Assembly: GCA_003165115.1 (NCBI GenBank)
Contig: PLSJ01000256.1
Coordinates: forward strand, 1-6,612
DNA: 6,612 nucleotides
Origin: Syntrophaceae bacterium
GTDB lineage: Bacteria > Desulfobacterota > Syntrophorhabdia > Syntrophorhabdales > WCHB1-27
Reading direction: 5' to 3'
Shown here in pieces: positions 1-5,760 of this stretch (the stretch's first letter is position 1; each line of letters begins with the position of its first letter). The notes beneath the pieces were generated by a model. The model saw nothing but the letters and a program-made list of their open reading frames with translations. It did not search any database and had not been told where the DNA came from. The position numbers and the translations under genes are program-made.

Positions 1-578
1 GCAACATGTTCAGCATGGCCGGCGCATCGATCTTCCTTCCCTTCCTTCCCATGCTGCCGGTACAGATCCTCCTCAATAACCTCCTCTACGACGTGTCCGA
101 AATCCCGATACCCCTGGACACCGTCGATGAAGAATACCTCGTTCGCCCGCGCCACTGGAATATGCGGCTCATCCGCAACTTCATGCTCACCGTGGGCCCC
201 GTCAGCTCGGTTTTTGATTTCCTCACCTTTTACATCATGCTGCGGGTTTTCCATGCCGGTGAAGCACTCTTTCACACCGGCTGGTTCATCGAATCGATGG
301 CCACGCAGGTGCTCGTGATTTTCGTCATCCGAACCAGGAGAAGTCCTCTGAAGAGTCGCCCTAACCTATGGCTTGCAATCGGCTGCTTCATTATAGTGGC
401 GACCGCGGTTCTCCTGCCCCTGACCCCGCTCGCCGCCTATCTGGGCTTTGTGGCGCCTCCCCTTTTGTTCTTCTTCCTTCTCGCCGCTATGGTCCTGGTT
501 TATCTCTTCTCGGTGGAGGGAGTGAAACACCTCTTCTATCGGTATTTTGCGGGAACCGACACCGGTGTCCGGTCCTGA
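1..578 (+). CDS. mgtA: Mg2+-transporting P-type ATPase, C-terminal membrane part (partial, 5' end outside window)
   Basis: This is the C-terminal end of a P3B-type magnesium-importing ATPase (MgtA/MgtB family), which uses ATP to move Mg2+ across the inner membrane. The frame is open to the left edge (codon AAC at 3-5 precedes the first Met), so about 190 residues are visible and the actuator, phosphorylation and nucleotide domains lie upstream. Recognition rests on family blocks in order: FSMAGAS, LPMLPVQILLNNLLYDVSE (the M6 ion-site region), the following D/E-rich loop with RPRHWN, GPVSSVFDFLTF (M7), the GWF...TQ...IRTRR segment (M8), then two more hydrophobic helices (about residues 120-142 and 148-170 of the visible part). 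It ends with a short polar tail, as usual for the family. MgtA and MgtB cannot be separated from this part. No Mg2+ leader can be seen because the 5' side is missing. Confidence 0.93.
   Translation, partial: NMFSMAGASIFLPFLPMLPVQILLNNLLYDVSEIPIPLDTVDEEYLVRPRHWNMRLIRNFMLTVGPVSSVFDFLTFYIMLRVFHAGEALFHTGWFIESMATQVLVIFVIRTRRSPLKSRPNLWLAIGCFIIVATAVLLPLTPLAAYLGFVAPPLLFFFLLAAMVLVYLFSVEGVKHLFYRYFAGTDTGVRS
558..569. repeat. 12-bp perfect palindrome at the end of the Mg2+ ATPase gene
   Basis: GACACCGGTGTC is a perfect palindrome lying in the last codons of the ATPase gene, inside a longer imperfect dyad (about 552-575). There is no T-run after it and no natural loop, so it is not a convincing intrinsic terminator. 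It may be chance in GC-rich coding DNA, or a weak 3' end structure. Confidence 0.3.
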
Positions 579-653
579 AGGCTCTAGAAAATATCCCCAA
601 AAGGTAACAAAGAGCAACCGATCCGTGCCGAAAAAGGGTAAAAGGAGGGCAAA

Positions 654-698
654 ATGCGGAAAACGATGACAAACAAGAGACGTCTTTCTTTGTCTTGA
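654..698 (+). CDS. candidate 14-codon small ORF / leader peptide upstream of hypA
   Basis: In the gap between the ATPase gene and hypA there is an ATG at 654 preceded by AGGAGGG (643-649), a near-perfect Shine-Dalgarno at ideal spacing. The ORF reads MRKTMTNKRRLSLS and stops at TGA 696-698. The product would be strongly basic (two Lys, three Arg, no acidic residue) with no hydrophobic segment. It matches no family I know. It could be a regulatory leader peptide, a small basic protein, or the start of a decayed gene; no in-frame continuation is seen. Its stop lies about 66 bases before the hypA ATG. The ribosome site is among the best in the window, which is why I list it; translation itself is inference. 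Confidence 0.4.
   Translation: MRKTMTNKRRLSLS
669..693 (+). other. possible RNA hairpin inside the 14-codon ORF
   Basis: ACAAA (669-673) pairs with TTTGT (689-693) and AAGA (675-678) with TCTT (683-686), closing a GACG loop, with a small internal bulge. This gives about nine pairs, mostly A-U, so stability is modest. It sits inside the small ORF, an arrangement known from translation-coupled attenuators, but no competing structure or U-tract terminator is evident before hypA. Confidence 0.25.
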
Positions 699-737
699 TA
701 TGGGACGCGTCGGCTGCTGCGTGTGGCTCGGCCGTTG

Positions 738-746
738 TGCTATAAT
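738..746 (+). promoter_or_regulatory. extended -10 promoter candidate for hypAB
   Basis: TGCTATAAT at 738-746 is a perfect extended -10 element (TG-n-TATAAT). No good -35 box lies 16-18 bases upstream, which is typical of extended -10 promoters. Transcription would start near 752-754, leaving a leader of only about 12 bases, with GGAAA (753-757) as the likely ribosome site before the hypA ATG at 765. The same stretch (724-739, TGGCTCG-N4-TTGTG) resembles a sigma54 site but lacks the essential GC at -12. Confidence 0.5.
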
Positions 747-764
747 AGAGCCGGAAACGAGAGC

Positions 765-1097
765 ATGCACGAGCTGGGCCTTACGCAAAATATTATAGAT
801 ATGGCCGTGAGCGAGGCGCGGGACCGGAAGGTAACGGGGATCAATCTGGTCATCGGGGAGCTTTCGGGCGTCGTCGAGGAGTCGATCAGGTTTTGCTTCG
901 ACGTGGTCTCGAAGGATACCCCTGCCGCGGGCGCCCGCCTTTGCGTGACAAAGGTGGCCGCCGTGATACGATGCGCCTCGTGCTCTTCTACGTTCGGCCT
1001 GGAGAGGGAGGGCCTTTGCCCCGAGTGCGGGAAGCGCGGCGGGGAAGTGACGGCCGGGAGGGAATTCTATCTGGAAAGCATAGAGGTGGAGGATTAG
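765..1097 (+). CDS. hypA: hydrogenase maturation nickel metallochaperone HypA
   Basis: HypA delivers Ni2+ in the cytoplasm to the precursor of the [NiFe]-hydrogenase large subunit, working with the GTPase HypB encoded next to it; in some bacteria it also serves urease. The 110-residue product is of usual family length. It begins MHELGLTQ, giving the conserved N-terminal nickel site (His2, Glu3), which fixes the start at ATG 765 rather than the in-frame codon at 723. IGELSGV and the I-R-F-C-F segment are family blocks. The structural zinc site is formed by two CxxC pairs, Cys70/Cys73 and Cys85/Cys88. The end, about ten residues of mixed acidic character closing in VED, fits the family. hypB follows in the same frame after a single TAG stop. 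No hydrogenase structural gene is in view, so the client enzyme is unknown. Confidence 0.95.
   Translation: MHELGLTQNIIDMAVSEARDRKVTGINLVIGELSGVVEESIRFCFDVVSKDTPAAGARLCVTKVAAVIRCASCSSTFGLEREGLCPECGKRGGEVTAGREFYLESIEVED
1084..1092 (+). promoter_or_regulatory. strong Shine-Dalgarno that bears on the hypB start
   Basis: AGGTGGAGG lies at the end of hypA. It is 20 bases from the first standard hypB start codon (GTG 1113), which is too far for normal initiation, but only 5 and 8 bases from two tandem in-frame ACG codons (1098 and 1101). Only a weak GAAG (1103-1106) serves GTG 1113. The site therefore argues that hypB translation may begin earlier than the usual start-codon rules allow. Confidence 0.5.
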
Positions 1098-1112
1098 ACG
1101 ACGAAGATCGAT

Positions 1113-1739
1113 GTGGTGAAGGACATCCTGAACGCCAACGAACAGATGGCTGCGGAGAACAAGCTTCTCTTCGAGAAGCGGGACATCATCGCCATTAATA
1201 TCATGGCGTCGCCGGGCGCGGGCAAGACGAGCCTCATCTTAAGGACCATAGAAGGGCTGGGCGAGCCGATAGCGGTCATCGAGGGAGACATAGCCTCCAC
1301 GTTCGACGCGGAAAAAGTGGGTGAAAAACACGTGCCCGTCGTCCAGATTAACACGGGAGGGGCCTGCCATCTCGATGCGGCCATGATAAAGACGTCGCTC
1401 GAAAAGCTCTCTATCGACAAGGCGAAGTACCTGTTCATCGAGAACGTGGGGAACCTGGTCTGTCCGGCCCAGTTCGCGCTGGGGGAGAAGGTGAGGGTGC
1501 TCGTCGCGTCGGTGTCGGAGGGCGACGACAAGCCCTTCAAGTATCCCGGCATGTTCAGCACCGTTCAGGCGGTCGTGCTCAACAAGATGGACATCCTGCC
1601 CTACATCGATTTTAACGTGGCCCGCTTCATGGAAGGCGTCCGCGCGGTCAATCGGGAAGCCCCTGTTTTTCAGGTCTCGTGCCGTACGAACGAGGGGATG
1701 GGAGAATGGATAGACTGGCTGAAAAAGATCGGGTCGTGA
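1113..1739 (+). CDS. hypB: hydrogenase nickel incorporation GTPase HypB
   Basis: HypB is the SIMIBI-class GTPase that, with HypA, drives nickel insertion into hydrogenase. Counting from GTG 1113 the protein has 208 residues. Visible motifs are the P-loop SPGAGKTS (about 33-40), IEGDIAST (56-63), the metal-binding GGACHLDA with Cys85-His86, the switch region IENVGNLVCPA with Cys117, the guanine-specificity NKMD (157-160) and the SCRTNEG G5 region (189-195). Cys85, His86 and Cys117 correspond to the GTPase-domain metal site of E. coli HypB (Cys166, His167, Cys198). The N-terminal CxxCGC motif and His-rich stretch of some HypB proteins are absent. The start is uncertain: the codons just upstream (1098-1112) read T-T-K-I-D, which extends the usual HypB N-terminus (K-I-D-V-V-K), and the good ribosome site fits ACG 1098/1101 better than GTG 1113 or GTG 1116. 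The ATG at 1111 is out of frame and closes after two codons. hypA and hypB are surely one operon. Confidence 0.94.
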   Translation: MVKDILNANEQMAAENKLLFEKRDIIAINIMASPGAGKTSLILRTIEGLGEPIAVIEGDIASTFDAEKVGEKHVPVVQINTGGACHLDAAMIKTSLEKLSIDKAKYLFIENVGNLVCPAQFALGEKVRVLVASVSEGDDKPFKYPGMFSTVQAVVLNKMDILPYIDFNVARFMEGVRAVNREAPVFQVSCRTNEGMGEWIDWLKKIGS

Positions 1740-1788
1740 AACGCCTCATCGCTCATGGTGTCGTTCAAGAGGGTCGGCCTCGCGCCGT

Positions 1789-2493
1789 TCAATCCGCGGA
1801 GGAAGCCTTCTTGAGGATTTCCGCCGTACCGGAGCGATGGCACTCCACGGCGCGTTCCAGCGGCGATTTCCCCCCGCTGTCCACGATGGACGGATCGGCC
1901 CCCCGGCCCAGCAGTATTTCGACCATTTCTTCAAACCCCGCGGCGGCGGCGATCATGAGAGGCGTCCTGCCGTCGCCATGGGTCCGGACGTTGATTGCGG
2001 CGCCGTGGCCCAGCAGGCACAGGACGAGCCTGACATCGTTTCGAACGGCCGCTATATGCACGGGCGCGACGCCGCGGCGGTCGGTGAGGTTGGGATTGGC
2101 GCCCGCATCGAGGAGATATTCGGTGACCCTGAATTTCCCGTCACGTATGCCATAGATGAGGGCCGTGTCGTTGTTTACGGTGTCTCGCGCGTCAATTTTC
2201 GCGCCATGGCTTACCAGGATCATCGCCGCTTCAACGTTATCGTTGGAAGCGGCCACATGAAGCGCGGGGACGTGCTCGCCATGGATATTCGGGTCCGTGC
2301 CCGCTTCGAGGAGTATGCGTAATATATCTGGGTGGTTATAGCAAACCGCGCTGTTGAGGGCCGAGTCATCCTGAAGATAAGCCCGGTGATCGGCGGTCTC
2401 CACGTATCTGCGCACGCAATCGACGTCCCCGTCCTTGCACGCACCAAGGAATTTCCAACGGGGTATGGGGTCGGAGTGACCGGCTATAGGCAT
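1789..2493 (-). CDS. ankyrin-repeat protein
   Basis: The 234-residue product is almost entirely ankyrin repeats, a helix-turn-helix scaffold for protein binding; no enzymatic domain or signal peptide is present, so it is probably cytoplasmic. Repeats run roughly at residues 12-38 (degenerate), 42-72, 74-104, 108-137, 141-170, 174-205 and a partial C-terminal capping unit 207-229. Typical signatures are LLEAGTDPNIHG, LHVAASNDNVEAAMILVSHG, LLDAGANPNLTD, VHIAAVRNDV, and GRTPLMIAAAAG. The gene lies 77 bases downstream of ubiD on the same strand and is convergent with hypB (49-base gap). A GGGGT (2506-2510) about 12 bases before the ATG is only a weak, distant ribosome site. A possible own promoter would make it leaderless. 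The binding partner cannot be told from sequence. Confidence 0.9.
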   Translation of the reverse strand: MPIAGHSDPIPRWKFLGACKDGDVDCVRRYVETADHRAYLQDDSALNSAVCYNHPDILRILLEAGTDPNIHGEHVPALHVAASNDNVEAAMILVSHGAKIDARDTVNNDTALIYGIRDGKFRVTEYLLDAGANPNLTDRRGVAPVHIAAVRNDVRLVLCLLGHGAAINVRTHGDGRTPLMIAAAAGFEEMVEILLGRGADPSIVDSGGKSPLERAVECHRSGTAEILKKASSAD

Positions 2494-2499
2494 GGTCGC

Positions 2500-2529
2500 A
2501 TTTTACCCCATCCCGTAATCGAAGGGCAA
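2500..2529 (-). promoter_or_regulatory. weak promoter candidate for the ankyrin gene
   Basis: On the minus strand TTGCCC (2524-2529) and TAAAAT (2500-2505) are separated by 18 bases, matching sigma70 -35 and -10 boxes at 4/6 and 5/6. The predicted start falls at about 2493, the A of the ankyrin ATG, so the transcript would be leaderless. Read-through from ubiD is an equally good explanation for expression. Confidence 0.25.
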
Positions 2530-2570
2530 TCTTTTTCGGTACTGCGAAGGGCAGGGGAGGAGGAGTCTTT

Positions 2571-3983
2571 TCAGTCGATGCCGTACTCCGCCCACCGGCG
2601 CTTCACTTTATCGACAATGTGCTCCGACAGCTTGATCTCCGTCGGCTTGTCCTTCCATTCGAAAGGTATGGTCGCGTTCAAAATGATCCGCGACGTGAGG
2701 AGCTTGTCGCCTGTTGGGTCGAGAGCGGGATCGAGGGGCGTGGACCTCCCCCGGTTGAGGATCTGGGTGCCGCGGGCCGGATTGAACCGGGTGCCGAGGG
2801 CCCACCAGACGCGGGGCAGATCGTCCGCGGCGATATCGTGATCGACGATAATTATGCCCTTACAGCAGTAGGAAGCGGTATTGGTCGCCACGATCGCCGC
2901 GCCCACCTGTTCGGCGTGACCGGGATACATCTGCTCGACGGAGACTATCGCCCAGAAACGGCCCGTTGCCTCCGGCGTCATATAGACGGACTTGATGCCG
3001 GGGATCTGCATCCTGCCGAGCTCGACCCACAACATCGCGTTTTGCATGAAGGAGAGGAGGATATGGTTGTCGGTGACGGGTTTCCCGGCGCTCGTCTCCC
3101 AGAGGACCGGATCGTTCCTGTGGTAAATCTGCTTCACCTGGAGGGCGGGCTTGAGGATCGGCCTGATCAGCTCGTCCGTGTAATAGCCCGTGAATTCTCC
3201 GAACGGACCTTCCGGCCGCAAGTCTTCGGGATCTATCTCCCCTTCAAGGACGATCTCGGCGGATGCGGGAATCGGCAGCCCGGTCAGCTTGCCCCTCACG
3301 ATATCGACCGGCTCGCCGCGCACGGCCCCCGCCACCTCGTACTCGCTCGTCTTGGCCACGTTGGCGCTTCCCGCGAGGAGGAGCAGGGGGTCGCCCCCGA
3401 TAACGGCGCATGCGGGCATCTTCCTGCCTGCTTTCCGGTACTTCTGCATGATCCTGTCGCCCCTCTTTCCTTTCAGAATCTGCACGCCGACCGTTTTGCC
3501 GTCCAGGACCTGCATGCGGTACGTGCCGAGGTTGGTCTCACCGGTCTCGGGGTCTTCGACGACCAGAAAGACCGTCGTGCCGAAGTAGCGGCCGCCATCC
3601 AGCTCGTAAAACCGCGGTGAGGGGAACATGTTGATATCGACGCCGTCCCCGCTCAGGATATTTTCGAAAATCGGCCCGTCTTCGTGCTCCTTCGGCTCGA
3701 TCAGTTTCCTATCGGCGAGCTTCATCCATTCCTGCGTGAGCTGCACCATGGACAGACGCGGGTCCTTCCCGAGAAGCAGGCAAAGTCTCTGGCGGGTCGC
3801 GAAGGCCCCGGTGAAGACCGGGCTCGCATACCCCTTTACATTTTCAAACAACAGCGCGGGTCCACCTCGCTCTTCGACGGCCTTCGATACATGCGAAAGC
3901 TCCAGGTCCCAGTCGACCTCGGCACGGATCCTCTTCAACTGCCCCTCTTTCTCGCAAATCCCTATGAAGTCCCTCAGGTCCAT
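2571..3983 (-). CDS. UbiD-family prenyl-FMN-dependent (de)carboxylase
   Basis: UbiD enzymes use prenylated FMN, made by UbiX, to remove or add CO2 on aromatic or unsaturated acids. The 470-residue length is normal. Comparison with fungal Fdc1 shows the catalytic triad: Arg156 in NLGTYRMQV (Fdc1 Arg173), and Glu258 and Glu263 in EGPFGEFTGYY (Fdc1 Glu277, Glu282). Of the Mn2+/prenyl-FMN phosphate ligands, Asn151 and Glu214 (SEYEVAG) are present, but the segment that should hold the histidine (Fdc1 His191) reads LKGKRGD, with Lys173/Arg174 instead. Other family marks are ENVKG, GPALLF, the IGGDP turn and the RFNPARGTQILNRG C-terminal region. Start is ATG 3983 with a strong AAAGGAG site (3988-3994). 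The ankyrin gene follows. No ubiX lies nearby and this is unlikely to be ubiquinone-specific UbiD; in anaerobes such paralogs often act on aromatic acids, but the substrate here is unknown. Confidence 0.93.
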   Translation of the reverse strand: MDLRDFIGICEKEGQLKRIRAEVDWDLELSHVSKAVEERGGPALLFENVKGYASPVFTGAFATRQRLCLLLGKDPRLSMVQLTQEWMKLADRKLIEPKEHEDGPIFENILSGDGVDINMFPSPRFYELDGGRYFGTTVFLVVEDPETGETNLGTYRMQVLDGKTVGVQILKGKRGDRIMQKYRKAGRKMPACAVIGGDPLLLLAGSANVAKTSEYEVAGAVRGEPVDIVRGKLTGLPIPASAEIVLEGEIDPEDLRPEGPFGEFTGYYTDELIRPILKPALQVKQIYHRNDPVLWETSAGKPVTDNHILLSFMQNAMLWVELGRMQIPGIKSVYMTPEATGRFWAIVSVEQMYPGHAEQVGAAIVATNTASYCCKGIIIVDHDIAADDLPRVWWALGTRFNPARGTQILNRGRSTPLDPALDPTGDKLLTSRIILNATIPFEWKDKPTEIKLSEHIVDKVKRRWAEYGID

Positions 3984-4049
3984 ACGGCTCCTTTATCACA
4001 CAGCGTTGGCGAATTTTCGATCCATCTGCCTTTTTCGAAGTTTCACCTA

Positions 4050-4066
4050 CATTGGTACCACCAGTG
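4050..4066. repeat. short inverted repeat, possible operator
   Basis: CATTGG (4050-4055) and CCAGTG (4061-4066) form arms matching at 5 of 6 bases around TACCA, and the inner TGGTACCA (4053-4060) is a perfect 8-base palindrome. It lies about 70 bases upstream of the ubiD start in the divergent region, where a regulator could bind. No regulator gene is adjacent, so this is suggestive only. Confidence 0.25.
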
Positions 4067-4135
4067 ACGCGCCATTGCAAGAAATACTTTAAGTCATGCG
4101 GTACGTATTTCCGACCACGCGGCGCCGGCACGGTA

Positions 4136-4164
4136 ATGAAACCCGCGGCCGGACGAATTATATT
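4136..4164 (+). promoter_or_regulatory. sigma70-type promoter candidate for opgD
   Basis: ATGAAA (4136-4141) and TATATT (4159-4164) are separated by exactly 17 bases and match the -35 and -10 consensus at 4/6 and 5/6. Transcription would begin near 4171, giving a leader of about 33 bases that contains the GGGGGGAAG ribosome site (4191-4199). Confidence 0.45.
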
Positions 4165-4203
4165 TATGTTCGGTCTTGATTTCGTTTTTCGGGGGGAAGA
4201 CGG

Positions 4204-5748
4204 ATGACGCGGCGAGAATTCTGCATAGCCCTCATCGCAACGGCTTTTTCGGCCGCGGCGGGGACGAGCGGCGTGGACGGCCTCGCTCTCGCGCAAGACC
4301 GCGAGAGCGAGGCCATTTCATTCAGCCGTGAATGGCTGAGGGCGAAGGCCCGCTCTCTTTCGGAAAGGCCCTACGTGCCGCCCGACGAGAAGTTGCCCGC
4401 CTGGGTGCCTGTCGATTGGGATAATTATCAGGCGATCCGCTTCCGCCGGGAGCGGTCGCTCTGGGCCGCCGGAGACGCCCCTTTCCAGGTGCGCTTCTTC
4501 CATCTCGGTCTCTACTACAAGAGGCCGGTGCGGCTGCACGAGGTGTCTGCCGGCCTTGCCCGACCCATTCGCTACGTCCCCGGCATGTTTCGGTTCCCTC
4601 CCGGCATCGCGGGCCATCGCGGCGGGGAACCGGCCGGGTTCGCCGGATTCAGGGTCCATCCTAAGGAGAATGTCGATCTTGACGAGGTCGCCTTTCTCGG
4701 GGCGAGCTATTTCCGGGCGACGGGCGGGGAGAAGCAATACGGACTTTCGGCGCGGGGCCTTGCGATAGATACGGGGCTGGCCCGGCCGGAGGAGTTCCCC
4801 GATTTCCGCGAGTTCTGGCTGGAGCGGCCGGCGGCAGATGCCGCGTCCCTGAGAATATACGCCCTCCTCGACAGCCCGAGCACCACGGGCGCATACACCT
4901 TCGATATCCGGACAGGGGAGAAGACGATCATGGACGTCGAGGCGAGGCTTTTTCCCCGGTGCAGGATCGAAAGGCTCGGCATCGCCCCGATGACCTCGAT
5001 GTTTCAGTGCGGCGAGAACGACCGGCGCAGGGGCGATGATTTCCGGCCAGAAGTCCACGATTCGGACGGGCTTGCAATGACGACGGGGAATGGGGAATGG
5101 ATCTGGCGGCCTTTGGTCAATCCCGCCTCGCTTCGCGTGAACTCCTTTTTCGACGAGAACCCCAAGGGTTTCGGCCTCCTCCAGCGGGACCGGGACTTCA
5201 ACGACTACCAGGACGACGGGGCCTGCTACTACAAGCGTCCCTCCCTGTGGGTCGAGCCGATGGGCTCATGGGGCAAGGGCGCCGTGCAACTCGTCGAGAT
5301 ACCGACGGACGACGAGACATTCGACAACATCGTCGTCTACTGGAGCCCGGCTGCGGCGGTCAAGCCCGGGGAGGAGGCCGTTTTTCGCTACCGCCTCACC
5401 TGGGGCGCACAAGCCCCTGTCCGGTCCGGTTCCGCAGGAGTGATCGCCACCCGTCTCGGCAGGGCAGGGGTGCTGGGGAAGCAGGAGGTCGTCCAGGGGC
5501 GCAAGTTCGTGGTCGATTTCAAAGGGGGCAGGCTGAATACTCTGGACAAGGAAGGTCAGGTAAAACCGGTCATCACGACGTCCAGGGGAAGGATCGCGAT
5601 ACCCGCGGCCCGCCCGCTCAAGGAATTGGGCGCCTGGCGCTGCAGCTTCGACCTCGTCTACGGAGGGAAGGAGCCGGCGGACCTGAGATGCTACCTCGCC
5701 GATGACAAAGGCGCGCTGACGGAGACCTGGCTTTATCAATGGCCCTAG
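4204..5748 (+). CDS. opgD: OpgD/MdoG-family periplasmic glucan protein with Tat signal
   Basis: This 514-residue protein belongs to the OpgG/OpgD (MdoG/MdoD) family, which shapes osmoregulated periplasmic glucans; E. coli members were recently shown to act on beta-1,2-glucan (family GH186). The N-terminus TRREFCIAL is a twin-arginine (Tat) motif followed by a hydrophobic stretch and a likely ALA-Q cleavage after residue 30. Tat export is the hallmark of OpgD rather than Sec-exported OpgG. Family marks include W-D-x-Y-Q-A-I-R-F-R near 72-81, FFHLGLYYKRPV, FLGASYFRATG...QYGLSARGLAIDTG, EEFPDFREFWLERP, the GFGLLQRDRDFNDYQD block (322-337), RPSLWVEPMGSWGKGAVQLVEIP (345 onward) and DNIVVYWSP. The C-terminal third is the Ig-like beta domain. 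Start ATG 4204 has GGGGGGAAG upstream. No opgH glucosyltransferase is adjacent. It is convergent with the next gene, with only 12 bases between stops. Confidence 0.9.
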   Translation: MTRREFCIALIATAFSAAAGTSGVDGLALAQDRESEAISFSREWLRAKARSLSERPYVPPDEKLPAWVPVDWDNYQAIRFRRERSLWAAGDAPFQVRFFHLGLYYKRPVRLHEVSAGLARPIRYVPGMFRFPPGIAGHRGGEPAGFAGFRVHPKENVDLDEVAFLGASYFRATGGEKQYGLSARGLAIDTGLARPEEFPDFREFWLERPAADAASLRIYALLDSPSTTGAYTFDIRTGEKTIMDVEARLFPRCRIERLGIAPMTSMFQCGENDRRRGDDFRPEVHDSDGLAMTTGNGEWIWRPLVNPASLRVNSFFDENPKGFGLLQRDRDFNDYQDDGACYYKRPSLWVEPMGSWGKGAVQLVEIPTDDETFDNIVVYWSPAAAVKPGEEAVFRYRLTWGAQAPVRSGSAGVIATRLGRAGVLGKQEVVQGRKFVVDFKGGRLNTLDKEGQVKPVITTSRGRIAIPAARPLKELGAWRCSFDLVYGGKEPADLRCYLADDKGALTETWLYQWP

Positions 5749-5760
5749 TTTGAACGAGCC

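Larger units (their letters stand above)
3984..4203. other. divergent intergenic region between ubiD and opgD
   Basis: This 220-base spacer separates two divergently transcribed genes and should carry both promoters. It is more AT-rich than its surroundings in two places (about 3990-4090 and 4155-4190). I see a plausible promoter only for the rightward gene. For ubiD the best match is TTGCAA (on the minus strand, near 4074-4079) with a poor -10 at 17 bases, too weak to call. No small ORF with a good ribosome site is evident. Confidence 0.6.

Noticed and set aside
552..600. Intrinsic terminator after the Mg2+ ATPase gene
   Set aside because: The GACACCGGTGTC dyad has no loop and no following T-run; the downstream sequence is A-rich on the plus strand.
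724..739. sigma54 -24/-12 promoter before hypA
   Set aside because: TGGC and TTG are at the right spacing, but the essential GC at -12 reads GT; the overlapping perfect extended -10 is stronger.
366..788. 140-codon minus-strand frame spanning the ATPase-hypA gap
   Set aside because: Overlaps the ATPase 3' end and the hypA start antisense; low-complexity E/K/Q/R/H tail; better explained by the plus-strand features.
1740..1788. Bidirectional terminator between hypB and the ankyrin gene
   Set aside because: Only a 4-base GAGG/CCTC stem with no T-run on either side.
1679..2155. 158-codon plus-strand frame running from hypB into the ankyrin gene
   Set aside because: Begins inside hypB in another frame and continues antisense to the ankyrin repeats; no motif.
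2520..2553. Direct repeat CGAAGGGCA (2520-2528 and 2545-2553)
   Set aside because: Two 9-base copies only, in a short intergenic gap; no array or flanking structure, so probably chance.
2619..3620. 333-codon open frame on the plus strand antisense to ubiD
   Set aside because: It lies wholly inside the well-supported ubiD gene, shows no family motifs, and long antisense frames are expected in GC-rich coding DNA.
4318..5058. 246-codon frame antisense to opgD
   Set aside because: Shadow of opgD; rich in R/P/G/A with no recognisable domain and no ribosome site reason to prefer it.
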